A stretch of DNA of 64,000 nucleotides, taken from contig NZ_LDUG01000036.1 in NCBI RefSeq assembly GCF_001530125.1, forward strand, positions 124,001 through 188,000, read 5' to 3'. Position 1 is the stretch's first letter. Every line of letters starts with the position of its first letter. The notes under the pieces are model-generated. The model had not been told where the DNA came from. It saw nothing but the letters and a program-made list of their open reading frames with translations, and made no database searches. Positions 7,989 to 15,328 of the stretch are shown here, piece after piece. This DNA comes from Thiobacillus denitrificans. GTDB taxonomy: Bacteria; Pseudomonadota; Gammaproteobacteria; Burkholderiales; Thiobacillaceae. A program made the translations under genes and the position numbers.

Positions 7989-8516
7989 TTAAGCGCGCCA
8001 ACGCACCCATGCGCGGATTGTCGGCACTGCCGCCGCCAGCGCGGGATCGGTCAGTTCACTGTGCGAAAAGGCTAGCAAATCGGTCGGCAACATGCCCAAG
8101 CTCTGAGCCAAGTCGGTGTACACGCCACTGGGGTAAATGGCGCGAAGGGGGGCATATGCTGGCTGTGGAACCGGCGTGTTATTCGACACAGGCATCAATC
8201 CATGGCGCGGGGTGCCATCGGGGTTCCGCAGGACTTCGCCGGTCGAGTTCCGGTCGAGGTGCGAATAGACCGCGCGCGGGTCTTTGCCAAGAAGATCGTC
8301 AATCCGAAGTAGCGCGGCGTAAATGTCCGCGCCGTGGCTTTCGCCGTGCTCGACGCCCGATTTATGGGTTGAACCTTTGGCGGCGGCATTGACCGTGAGC
8401 ATCGACTGAGCGGCGCGCACGGCCTCGGCCAACAGGGTGAACTGTTCGGCCTGCGTGGCGGTCAGGGTTGTGGTGCGGATGGCTTTGCCATCACGGTAAA
8501 CGGTTGCTGTAGACAT
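7989..8516 (-). CDS. Unknown element protein
   Basis: The product is 175 residues from ATG 8516, with GGAGA seven bases upstream. It begins with a short strand-like segment (MSTATVYRDGKAIRTTTL), then helices (AEQFTLLAEAVRAAQSML), a Pro-rich middle and a C-terminal helical part ending RAWVRWRA. No motif I know. It lies 14 bases downstream of the coiled-coil gene in the same operon. Confidence 0.6.
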   Translation of the reverse strand: MSTATVYRDGKAIRTTTLTATQAEQFTLLAEAVRAAQSMLTVNAAAKGSTHKSGVEHGESHGADIYAALLRIDDLLGKDPRAVYSHLDRNSTGEVLRNPDGTPRHGLMPVSNNTPVPQPAYAPLRAIYPSGVYTDLAQSLGMLPTDLLAFSHSELTDPALAAAVPTIRAWVRWRA

Positions 8517-8530
8517 GATGTTCTCTCCTT

Positions 8531-9124
8531 TTAAGCGTGGTTGAGTTCGGCCAGCACAGCGGCGCGGGCTTGGTTTGGGCTGGTGGGGAAGCGTGCTTGC
8601 ACTTGTGCCTGGACAAGCTGACCAAGGTGCCAAGGGTGGCCGTACTCGTTCAGCAGTGAGCGGGCAGCGTATAACTTGGGTTCGGCCTGAGCCAAGCTTT
8701 CAAGAGCGGTTTCGCAATCGTTGAACAGTTCGTTTGCGATTTCGACCAGGCGATCCTTTTCGGCCTCGCGGATCGCGGCGATGATGGCAACACCCTTTTC
8801 GTGGAGCGCCTTGTGCTCACCCTCGAAGCGTGTCTTGACGGCGTCCAACACACGCAGGCGGGTCGAGGTCTCGATCCCGTTCGCGGCCTGCGTCTTGGCA
8901 TCGGCAAGGGCTTTCTCTGCGCTGGCAGTGTCGGACTTTTCGCCCAATTCCTGACGGGCAAGATGTTCGATCAGATTCTGCTCAGCCGCCGCAATACCGG
9001 CGGCATTGTCGGTGGCTTCGGTCTCGATGTCGTGGCACTCCGCTGCAATGTCACCCAGCTTGGAGGCGATAGCGGATTGCTGGCGCCGGACTTCGGCAAG
9101 CTGGTCATTCAGTTTTTTAAGCAT
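8531..9124 (-). CDS. Coiled-coil element protein
   Basis: The product is 197 residues from ATG 9124, preceded by AGGA. The first ~160 residues are almost entirely heptad-like helix rich in Ala, Glu, Lys and Gln (LNDQLAEVRRQQSAIASKLG, later AEKALADAKTQ). The C-terminus is short and globular-looking. It overlaps the upstream gene by eight bases. It may be a scaffold or regulatory oligomer; function unknown. Confidence 0.6.
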   Translation of the reverse strand: MLKKLNDQLAEVRRQQSAIASKLGDIAAECHDIETEATDNAAGIAAAEQNLIEHLARQELGEKSDTASAEKALADAKTQAANGIETSTRLRVLDAVKTRFEGEHKALHEKGVAIIAAIREAEKDRLVEIANELFNDCETALESLAQAEPKLYAARSLLNEYGHPWHLGQLVQAQVQARFPTSPNQARAAVLAELNHA

Positions 9125-9557
9125 GGTGGTTCCTTTCGTGGTTGGTGGTACAGGTTGTGGCCGGGATGGCCGGGGGGACTTCTCGGGCGATTGCCCGGAA
9201 ACAAATAAGAGCCGACACGGGATCGGCGAGCGCGACTTGCAGCGCCACCGCGTGTTCGGCTTCTGTGAATTGGTAGCGGTCACCGCACAGTCGAACGAGG
9301 TCGGTTAATTCAGCCTCGTTTGTAATGTGCGCGGCCACCTCCAAATGTGCGGCTAATGTGCGGGGCTTTTCCGTGCTTTGTGCGGACAATGTGCGGGACG
9401 ATGTGCGCTCAAGAACCGCACCGGCTAAGGCTTTCAGGCTGGTCTGTGCGGATAATGTGCGCGGTAATGTGCGGCTTTCATCGCTAATGTGCGGATGTGC
9501 GGTTCCTAGGGTGCGCACATCCGCACATTTCGTTTTTGCGGTCGAGTTGGTGTTCAT
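9117..9557 (-). CDS. Unknown protein encoded across the iteron-like array
   Basis: The product is 146 residues from ATG 9557, which overlaps the repA-like stop as ATGA. The middle contains recurring RTLSAQ and RTLAAH words. These are the translation of a DNA repeat array (9324-9529), since repeat spacing is not a multiple of three. Only the C-terminal part (EAELTDLVRLCGDRYQFTEA onwards) looks like ordinary protein. The gene may be partly a by-product of the array; function unknown. Confidence 0.5.
   Translation of the reverse strand: MNTNSTAKTKCADVRTLGTAHPHISDESRTLPRTLSAQTSLKALAGAVLERTSSRTLSAQSTEKPRTLAAHLEVAAHITNEAELTDLVRLCGDRYQFTEAEHAVALQVALADPVSALICFRAIAREVPPAIPATTCTTNHERNHHA
9324..9529 (+). 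repeat. Helically phased iteron-like array, consensus AATGTGCGG
   Basis: Eleven direct copies or near copies of AATGTGCGG start at 9324, 9344, 9355, 9377, 9388, 9400, 9443, 9454, 9466, 9486 and 9494. Two inverted copies lie at 9513 and 9521. The steps are 20, 11, 22, 11, 12, 43, 11, 12, 20 and 8 bases, mostly one, two or four helix turns and not codon multiples. The array starts 25 bases downstream of a RepA-like ATPase gene. It is a plausible replication origin or partition/incompatibility site (inference). Confidence 0.8.
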
Positions 9558-10600
9558 GCCGCCCCCCTTTTAGCTCTTGGCAGGACGATGTTCTTACCGG
9601 CTGCGTTCGCCTTATCCACCAGCCTGCCAAGCGCAAATCGGCTCAAGCTGAGTTCTTCCTGTATCTCGGCACGGCTGGCACCGTCACGCACCAAGGCTTC
9701 CAGCCGGTCGAGAATGCCATCCTCAGCCGGGGCGTATTCCCATCGGATGCCGTTGTCGTCGCCGTGCAGACACACATCAAGCGGCTGGGCTTCGTCGCCG
9801 GTCAGGTTGCGTGCCTTCTCAAAGTGAAGCTCGAACTTGGCACCATCCGCCGGGTTGTACTCGGCAGGGCGGCGCAGGCTGATAACCGTGTCGAGAACAT
9901 CCTCGCGGCGACTGGCACCCCGCTGCTGCCCCCCCTTGCCTGCATGGTGGATGAACAGCACAGCTCGGCCTTTAGCGCGATGGCGAAGCGCCCATTCCTG
10001 AACCGGGAGCCAAGACTCGCCTTCGTTTTCCTTGCCGCCCCGGGCGAGCGTGCTCAGGTTGTCGATTATGATCAGGTCGGCTTCGTCTGCGTACAGGTCG
10101 ATAGCAGCCTGCCCGGCATAGTCGGACAGGTTGGGCATGACGCCGTTAGGTTGCAGATCGGGTGTCAGGATGTTGAAGCCGTCAGGATCGGGTTCACCGT
10201 CGAAGGCGCCGACGATCAGGGCAAGGCGCGATTGCATCACCCGCGCCGGGAGTTCGCCGTCGATATACAGCACGCGGCGCTTGCCCGGTGCGTGCCAGCC
10301 CAGCAGATCGCAACCACTGGCGACGGCGTAGGCGACGGACAGACCCAGCCATGATTTACCAATGCCGCGCCATGCGTAAATCATGCTCAGGCTTTGCTCG
10401 GTCAGCCACGGCGCCAGCATCGGTGCGCGCGGCGGGATTTGCTTCTCCAACAGTTCGGACAAGCTCACGCAAACCGGCGTCAGGCGTGGCGCTGCGAGTT
10501 TCGTGGCGGCAGTCGATACCGAAGCCCCAGCCATACCGTTTGCGGCGCTCTCCGTCGATTCTGCGGGGACCAGGTGTTTTGCAAAACTGTTGGGCTTCAC
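9554..10600 (-). CDS. RepA-like AAA (RecA-fold) ATPase
   Basis: The product is 348 residues from GTG 10600, overlapping the previous stop. Walker A is GIGKSWLG (AWRGIGKSWLGLSVAYAVAS, about residue 75). Strand-two Asp is in LYIDGELP and Walker B is LIIIDNLSTLARGG, followed by AVLFIHHAGKGGQQRGASR. This is the AAA_25/RSF1010 RepA-type hexameric helicase or loader pattern found in plasmid and integrative element replication modules. The last ~60 residues look like a small winged-helix (SRAEIQEELSLSRFALGRLV). A role in element replication is supported by the adjacent iteron-like array. Confidence 0.8.
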   Translation of the reverse strand: MKPNSFAKHLVPAESTESAANGMAGASVSTAATKLAAPRLTPVCVSLSELLEKQIPPRAPMLAPWLTEQSLSMIYAWRGIGKSWLGLSVAYAVASGCDLLGWHAPGKRRVLYIDGELPARVMQSRLALIVGAFDGEPDPDGFNILTPDLQPNGVMPNLSDYAGQAAIDLYADEADLIIIDNLSTLARGGKENEGESWLPVQEWALRHRAKGRAVLFIHHAGKGGQQRGASRREDVLDTVISLRRPAEYNPADGAKFELHFEKARNLTGDEAQPLDVCLHGDDNGIRWEYAPAEDGILDRLEALVRDGASRAEIQEELSLSRFALGRLVDKANAAGKNIVLPRAKRGAA

Positions 10601-11028
10601 GCGGCAGACCTCAGTTCGAGAGTCGCGACAATTTCGCTGGTAGTGAGCGTAGTCTTGCCCTGTGCCATGCAGAAGATCGGGCAGGCCGTAGCGCCAGCGG
10701 CCAGCGCAGCAGCAGCCACTTCGAAGGCGCGCGCAGGTTCATCGTGGTGGACGACCATGCAGCCCAGCTCGGCCACAAGGCTGAGGTCGAGCTGGTCGAG
10801 CTGTTGATCGTCAGGCACGACGACGCGCGGCATGGCGCGGCCAAAGCGCCAGCCAATGCTTATCACCAGAAAAGGAACCGTCTGGCCGTTCCGGCGAGCC
10901 ACAACAAGATCGCGCCCGAAGGCTGGCAAGCGGCGTGCCGTGCTGCTATGCTTTGCGCTGTCAGTTGTATGTTGTGAGGCCGCTTCCCGATGCCAGTCGG
11001 AGCGGCCTTTTGTTTGTGCGACGTTCAT
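10597..11028 (-). CDS. Unknown element protein
   Basis: The product is 143 residues, overlapping both neighbours by four bases. The N-terminus is polar. A compact region VVVPDDQQLDQLDLSLVAEL and then GCMVVHHDEPARAFEVAAAA follows, with possible alternating strands and helices. I do not recognise it. Its position between an AlpA-like regulator and the RepA-like ATPase suggests a replication or control role, but nothing in the sequence proves this. Confidence 0.55.
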   Translation of the reverse strand: MNVAQTKGRSDWHREAASQHTTDSAKHSSTARRLPAFGRDLVVARRNGQTVPFLVISIGWRFGRAMPRVVVPDDQQLDQLDLSLVAELGCMVVHHDEPARAFEVAAAALAAGATACPIFCMAQGKTTLTTSEIVATLELRSAA

Positions 11029-11321
11029 GCAGCCTGCCGGGTTGCGTCGTCCAGTTGACCAGTGAGTTTTGCGAAACGCTTGGTGCGGTCAGCTACCAAA
11101 CGTTGAACCAAGGCACGAATTCCATCGTCATTTACGCCAGCAGCGCGGGCTGCGTTGATCGCGTCAATCTCGCGTTTCGGGATTGCGGCGGCACGCAAGC
11201 CAACCTTCACGGGTGGCGGCGTCAGGCCCTCCGCGTGAGCTTTGTAGTAGCCAGCACGACACATGCAAAGCTGTTTGCAGCCTTCGTCGATTCTTACCAG
11301 TTGAAAATCATCATTGTGCAT
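11025..11321 (-). CDS. AlpA-like regulator / excisionase
   Basis: The product is 98 residues from ATG 11321, with AGGAGA seven bases upstream. The pattern QLVRIDEGCKQLCMCRAGYY followed by PPPVKVGLRAAAIPKREID is the winged-helix AlpA/MerR-like fold used by P4-type elements to control integrase and excision. It heads the element's long operon and lies on the opposite side of a 347-base control region from the integrase 3' end. Confidence 0.7.
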   Translation of the reverse strand: MHNDDFQLVRIDEGCKQLCMCRAGYYKAHAEGLTPPPVKVGLRAAAIPKREIDAINAARAAGVNDDGIRALVQRLVADRTKRFAKLTGQLDDATRQAA

Positions 11322-11668
11322 TCCGTGCTCTCCTTGGGCGTTGAGGAATGCGCTTAGATTAATTACGCTGGAAGCGCAAAGGCAAGAACTAAATAACTTG
11401 TAATATTTCTGTAAGTGTTTGATTACTAATACCAAAAAGGTAGCGTAAGCAATGATGGTAGCCCCCGTGTTCAGGATTGACGCGGGTTTCAGGTCGATTG
11501 TGACGGGCGGTTGTATCGGGTCGATACCACTATCGCTACCATTGCGGTAGCGGTGTTTTCAGGCTGTTTGCTTGCAGTGTTGAAACGGTCGAATCAGCGG
11601 TTTTGAAATTCCCGCGAAAGTGCGATCAGGACTTGCGGCGGAAGTGGGTGCTCGCCGCCGGCAGGGTG
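11322..11668. other. Control region between integrase and AlpA-like gene
   Basis: This AT-rich 347-base stretch has no convincing gene. It contains several GGTAGC words and a perfect inverted repeat CGCTACC-ATTGC-GGTAGCG (11534-11552). It also has ACTTGTAATA-type AT-rich blocks near 11390-11440 that could serve as the promoter of the AlpA-like operon. The inverted repeat could be an operator or the integrase transcript's terminator; I cannot tell which. Confidence 0.5.
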
Positions 11669-12934
11669 TCAGGCAGCGGCCCTGCCGTGGAGCGGCACCA
11701 CGTTCGCCCCGGCCTTGATGGTTTCCAGATAGCCAGCCCACAGACGCATCATGAGGTGTCGCTGTTCCAGATGCGCGGTGCGGTTGTAGGCGCGCCCATT
11801 GGGGTCTTTGACGGCGTGGGCTAGCTGGTGCTCGATCAGGTGCGCATCGAAGTGCAAAACCTCATCAAGGATCGTCCTCGCCATCGCCCGGAAGCCGTGG
11901 CCGGTCATTTCCTCCTTGGCGATACCCATGCGCCGCATGGCCGCTAGAATGGCGTTGTCACTCATCGGGCGTTCGCTGGTGCGCGCGCTGGGGAAGACGT
12001 AGCGCCCGCGCCCGGTCAGGGCCTGAACTTCGCGAAGTATTTCAACAGCCCGTGGTGCCAGCGGGACGATATGGCCGGTGTCGGTCTTCGTCACGGTGAA
12101 GCGCCATTCCTTCGCGTCCAGATCAATGTGCGCCCATTCGGCCTTGCGTAGCTCGCCCGGCCGCACGAACACCAGCGGCGCAAGCTGCAATGCACAGCGC
12201 ACGATCAGCGATCCACGATAGGCGTCAATCGCCCGCAACAGTTCCGCCACCTTGGCCGGTTCGGTGATTGCAGCCATGTGCCCGCCTTTGACCGGCTCCA
12301 AAGCGCCCCGCAGGTCACGGGTTGGATCGCTCTCGATATGCCCCTCGGCAACAGCAAAGCGGAAGACCTGCCCGCAATTGGTAAGCGCCCGGTGCGCGGT
12401 TTCAATCGCCCCGCGCGCCTCAATGCGACGCACGGCGGCCAGTATTTCCGGCGGCTTGATTTCGCCTATCGGGCGAGCGCCCAGCCAAGGAAACAGGTCA
12501 CGCTCAAGACGGCGGATGATTTTGTCGCCGTGGCTTGGCACCCAGCTCGATGATTTTTTCGCGTACCACGCACGGGCGACAGCCTCGAAGCTGTTTTCAA
12601 GCGGGATTCCTTCCGCCACGCGCCGTTCGGCTTCATTCGCTTCTGCCTGTTTGACCTTGGCCGCCTTGCGGGCGTCGCTGGGGTCTGTGTTGGCAGCCAC
12701 CAATGCACGCGCGCCCTTGGCCTTGTCGCGCGCCAGTGATAGGCCGGTGCTTGGGTACACGCCTATGGAAATGGTCTTGCGCTTGCCCGCGATGGTGTAG
12801 TCGAGCCGCCACCACTTTTTCCCGTCTGGACGGATCAGCAGGTAAAGCCCGTCGCCATCGAACAGGCGGTAAGGGGCTGGCTTGGGCTTGGCCGCCTTGA
12901 TGGTCGCATCCGACTTGATGAGGTATTTCGCCAT
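11669..12934 (-). CDS. int: P4-type tyrosine site-specific integrase
   Basis: The product is 421 residues. The N-terminal DUF4102 arm-binding domain is seen (DGDGLYLLIRPDGKKWWRLD, then KTISIGVYP). The catalytic domain follows with Arg in FVRPGELRKAEW, HGFR and an LAH motif, and the nucleophile Tyr lies in GRAYNRTAHLEQR. GGGAG precedes the ATG. The gene starts 172 bases from the 3' end of ssrA and reads away from it, typical for integrases that use tRNA or tmRNA 3' ends. An inverted arm-type repeat spans its start codon, suggesting autoregulation. Confidence 0.95.
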   Translation of the reverse strand: MAKYLIKSDATIKAAKPKPAPYRLFDGDGLYLLIRPDGKKWWRLDYTIAGKRKTISIGVYPSTGLSLARDKAKGARALVAANTDPSDARKAAKVKQAEANEAERRVAEGIPLENSFEAVARAWYAKKSSSWVPSHGDKIIRRLERDLFPWLGARPIGEIKPPEILAAVRRIEARGAIETAHRALTNCGQVFRFAVAEGHIESDPTRDLRGALEPVKGGHMAAITEPAKVAELLRAIDAYRGSLIVRCALQLAPLVFVRPGELRKAEWAHIDLDAKEWRFTVTKTDTGHIVPLAPRAVEILREVQALTGRGRYVFPSARTSERPMSDNAILAAMRRMGIAKEEMTGHGFRAMARTILDEVLHFDAHLIEHQLAHAVKDPNGRAYNRTAHLEQRHLMMRLWAGYLETIKAGANVVPLHGRAAA

Positions 12935-12972
12935 TGCAGTAACTCCCTCGACGCAGTGACAGCAAAAACGCT

Positions 12973-12994
12973 GATACTGCGTACGTTACTGCAA
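12973..12994 (+). repeat. Right integrase arm-type sites
   Basis: GATACTGC (12973) and GTTACTGC (12985) stand 12 bases apart, the same spacing and orientation as the left-end pair at 6942-6963. The two 22-base blocks share 18 positions. Confidence 0.65.
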
Positions 12995-13050
12995 GATAGG
13001 CTGGATTTCAACGGATGTTACTGTACGGCCTTGGACGCCAGACAAAGAAA

Positions 13051-13072
13051 AAGCCCGTATTTTCACGGGCTT
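13051..13072 (-). terminator. ssrA terminator supplied by the element
   Basis: AAGCCCGT-ATTTTC-ACGGGCTT is followed on the minus strand by TTTCTTT, 34 bases beyond the ssrA 3' end. It lies inside the integrated element, so the element supplies a new terminator for the tmRNA gene. Confidence 0.8.
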
Positions 13073-13074
13073 AA

Positions 13075-13101
13075 GGATGTTTCTGGATGTTGTTGGATGT
13101 T
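13075..13101 (+). repeat. GGATGTT triplet at 10-bp spacing beside attR
   Basis: GGATGTT starts at 13075, 13085 and 13095, exactly ten bases apart, and once more at 13013. The block touches the attR core at the ssrA 3' end. Phased short repeats here could bind integrase, IHF or excisionase; this is inference. Confidence 0.5.
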
Positions 13102-13105
13102 GAAT

Positions 13106-13472
13106 TGGTGGAGCCGGGGGGAATCGAACCCCCGTCCGCAAGCCCTCTACAGGCAGTTCTACATACTTAGTCCGGTGTTTTTGTGCTTTAAGCTCGATCA
13201 CGCCCGCCGAACAGGCTGGATTTTGCCGAGTCGCCTTGATTTAGCCTTCACCCAAGCGACCCGGATGAACGCGATTTCATGTGAATTAACTCACTGTCGG
13301 CTTGCGCCGGCCCGGCCCATGAACGATCCGGTGTGAGTCCTAGACCTTAAGCGGCTAGGGCGTAGTTTTCGTCGTTTGCGACTAAGTTTTTTTCAGTTGG
13401 ATTTACGAGGTGCTCTGACCCTCGGTATGCCCTACTCTGCTTTGCGACCCACGTCGAAGCCAGGTCGGCCCC
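13106..13472 (-). ncRNA. ssrA: Transfer-messenger RNA
   Basis: The gene is 367 bases from GGGGCCGACCTGG... to ...CCCCGGCTCCACCA. The 3' part has the T-arm GGGGTTCGATTCCCC and an encoded CCA. The resume codon GCA at 13379-13377 opens the tag ANDENYALAA, stopping with TAA at 13349-13347. It rescues stalled ribosomes with SmpB and tags nascent chains for ClpXP. Its 3' end is the attachment site of the integrative element. Confidence 0.97.
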
Positions 13473-13556
13473 ATGTGTGTTGCTACAACAAGTGTACTGC
13501 ATAGAGAGGGGGCCGGATAGAAAGTTCCGGCGCGAAAGGATTTTCTGCGGGGCGGT

Positions 13557-13940
13557 TTACTGCCCGAAGGGGAAGGGGTCGTGCGTGATCGCGACCGCCA
13601 CCATGTAAGCGAATACCAGCAGGGCGGTGAACCAGGCGGCGATGCGCTGGCCACGGGTTTTTCCGCGCTTGAGGGCAAGGGTGCCGAGTACGATGTAGGC
13701 GATCAGGGCGAGCACCTTGGCGGTGAGCCAGCCGTGCACCAGCGGGTATTGCTGGATCAGCACGGCCAGCCCGATGCCGCTGGCCAGCAGCAGGGTGTCG
13801 ATGAGGTGCGGGACGATGCGCACCCAGCGTGCCTGCAACCGGGGGGAATCCGCCATCATCCAGACGCCGCGGAGGACAAACAGCGCCAGGCTGAGGGCGA
13901 TGGTGGCGAGGTGCAGGTTTTTGATGAGGCTGTAGGCCAT
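13557..13940 (-). CDS. SirB2-like membrane protein
   Basis: The product is 127 residues with four hydrophobic helices (for example ATIALSLALFVLRG and VLALIAYIVLGTLAL). LIKNLHLATI...RGVWMM and the short loop PHLIDTLLLASG are typical of the SirB2 (invasion gene expression up-regulator) family. Its molecular role is unclear. It begins three bases after the gph stop codon and is probably the last gene of the mtaD-ubiG-gph transcript. Confidence 0.8.
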   Translation of the reverse strand: MAYSLIKNLHLATIALSLALFVLRGVWMMADSPRLQARWVRIVPHLIDTLLLASGIGLAVLIQQYPLVHGWLTAKVLALIAYIVLGTLALKRGKTRGQRIAAWFTALLVFAYMVAVAITHDPFPFGQ

Positions 13941-13943
13941 CGT

Positions 13944-14633
13944 TCAGCTTCCCAGGTAATCGAGGGTTTCGGCCGGGTGGTGGATTTGCGCATGCGCCCC
14001 CCAGTTAAGCGGGCGATCAGCGGCGTCGAGATAGCCCCAGGCGGCGACCAGCGCGGGCATGGCGGCGGCGCTCGCGGCCTGGATGTCGCGTTCGGCGTCG
14101 CCCAGGTAGAGGCACTGCGCGGGCGTGGCGCCGCACAGTTCGGCGGCAGCGAGCATCGGCGCCGGGTGCGGCTTGGCCTGCGGGCAGGTGTCGCCGGAGA
14201 CGATGCAGGCGGCGCGCTCGGCGAGGTCGAGCACGGACATCAGCGGCTCGGTGAAGCGCGCCGGCTTGTTGGTGACCACGCCCCATTTCAGCTGGCGCGC
14301 TTCGAGCTCGGCCAGCAGGTCGAGGATGCCGGGGAAGGGACGCGAGTGACGGCAGATGTTGTCGGCATACAGCCGCAGGAATTCCTCGCGCATGTGGGCG
14401 AAGCGCGGGTTGTCGGGGTGCAGGTCGAACCCCACGCCGAGCAGGCCGCGCGCGCCGTGCGAGGCCTGCGGACGGATGACAGCGTCGGCCAGCGGCGGCA
14501 GGCCGTGCTGTGCGCGCTGTAGGTTGAGCGCGTAGCCGAGGTCGGGCGCGGTGTCGACCAGGGTGCCGTCGAGGTCGAACAGCACCGCCTTGATGCCATC
14601 GAGCTTCACTGCCTTAATCTCCACGGCGTTCAA
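13944..14633 (-). CDS. gph: Phosphoglycolate phosphatase (HAD family)
   Basis: The product is 229 residues. HAD motif I is [15 protein letters not shown] (nucleophile first Asp). Motif II is GVVTNKP and motifs III/IV lie in KPHPAPML and YLGDAERDI. It dephosphorylates 2-phosphoglycolate; some relatives next to ubiG have also been annotated MupP-like (N-acetylmuramate 6-phosphate phosphatase). The start overlaps the ubiG stop by four bases, so the two are translationally coupled. Exact substrate is inferred from family and context. Confidence 0.85.
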   Translation of the reverse strand: MNAVEIKAVKLDGIKAVLFDLDGTLVDTAPDLGYALNLQRAQHGLPPLADAVIRPQASHGARGLLGVGFDLHPDNPRFAHMREEFLRLYADNICRHSRPFPGILDLLAELEARQLKWGVVTNKPARFTEPLMSVLDLAERAACIVSGDTCPQAKPHPAPMLAAAELCGATPAQCLYLGDAERDIQAASAAAMPALVAAWGYLDAADRPLNWGAHAQIHHPAETLDYLGS

Positions 14634-15328
14634 TCCCCACGGCGGGTCGCCAGCAGGTAGTTGACGCCGGTGTCCGCTTCCAGCTTGTACGCCTTGGTCA
14701 GTGGGTTGTAGATCATGCCGATCAGTTCATGGGTGTCGAGCCCGGTCTCGCGTGCCATGCGGGCGAGCTCGGCGGGCTGGATGAACCTGGCGTAGTCGTG
14801 GGTGCCGCGCGGCAGCAGCTTGAGGATGTATTCGGCGCCGATGATGGCAAACAGATAGCTCTTGGCATTGCGGTTCAGCGTCGAGAAGAACACCCAGCCG
14901 CCGGGCTTGACCAGGCGCGCACAGGCGGCAACCACCGAGGCCGGATCGGGCACGTGTTCGAGCATTTCCATGCAGGTGACGATGTCGAATTCGCCCGCAT
15001 GCTGGTCGGCGAAATCTTCGGCGGACACCAGCTGGTAGTCGACGCTTTTGCCCGATTCATATAAATGCAGTCTGGCGACCTTGAGCGCCTTGTCCGACAG
15101 GTCGATGCCGCTGACCTCGGCGCCGGCGCCGGCCATCGCCTCGGCCAGGATGCCGCCGCCGCAGCCGACGTCGAGCACGTTCTTGCCGGCCAGCGGCGCC
15201 AACTGGTCGATCCACTTCAGACGCAGCGGATTGATTTCGTGCAGCGGCTTGAATTCGGAGTTCGGGTCCCACCAGCGATGGGCGAGTTCAGAAAACTTGG
15301 CGATTTCGGCGGCGTCGACGTTGCTCAT
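14630..15328 (-). CDS. ubiG: Ubiquinone biosynthesis O-methyltransferase
   Basis: The 232-residue SAM-dependent methyltransferase performs the two O-methylations of ubiquinone synthesis. Features seen are [20 protein letters not shown] at the N-terminus (the UbiG signature), motif [17 protein letters not shown] and [16 protein letters not shown]. The length matches the family. It overlaps mtaD upstream and gph downstream by four bases each. Confidence 0.95.
   Translation of the reverse strand: MSNVDAAEIAKFSELAHRWWDPNSEFKPLHEINPLRLKWIDQLAPLAGKNVLDVGCGGGILAEAMAGAGAEVSGIDLSDKALKVARLHLYESGKSVDYQLVSAEDFADQHAGEFDIVTCMEMLEHVPDPASVVAACARLVKPGGWVFFSTLNRNAKSYLFAIIGAEYILKLLPRGTHDYARFIQPAELARMARETGLDTHELIGMIYNPLTKAYKLEADTGVNYLLATRRGD

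Larger units (their letters stand above)
6865..13119. mobile_element. Integrative element in the 3' end of ssrA (about 6.2 kb)
   Basis: The element carries nine minus-strand genes plus a tyrosine integrase next to ssrA. Its right end is the ssrA 3' terminus and its left end is a near copy of it (6865-6879 against 13104-13119, one base missing). Related 22-base arm-type repeats lie inside both ends (6942-6963 and 12973-12994, 18 of 22 identical, same orientation). The genes are chained by short overlaps from the AlpA-like regulator to the last unknown. No phage structural, conjugation or resistance genes are seen. It resembles a small replicating integrative plasmid or phage satellite; which one cannot be decided from sequence. 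Confidence 0.8.

Noticed and set aside
9324-9529. Protein repeat domain (RTLSAQ units)
   Set aside because: Unit distances of 11, 12, 20 and 22 bases shift the reading frame, so the repetition is in DNA and not in protein.
11559-11741. 60-codon minus-strand frame at the 3' end of the integrase
   Set aside because: It overlaps the integrase end in another frame, has no ribosome-binding site and is Arg/Pro-rich like other shadows.
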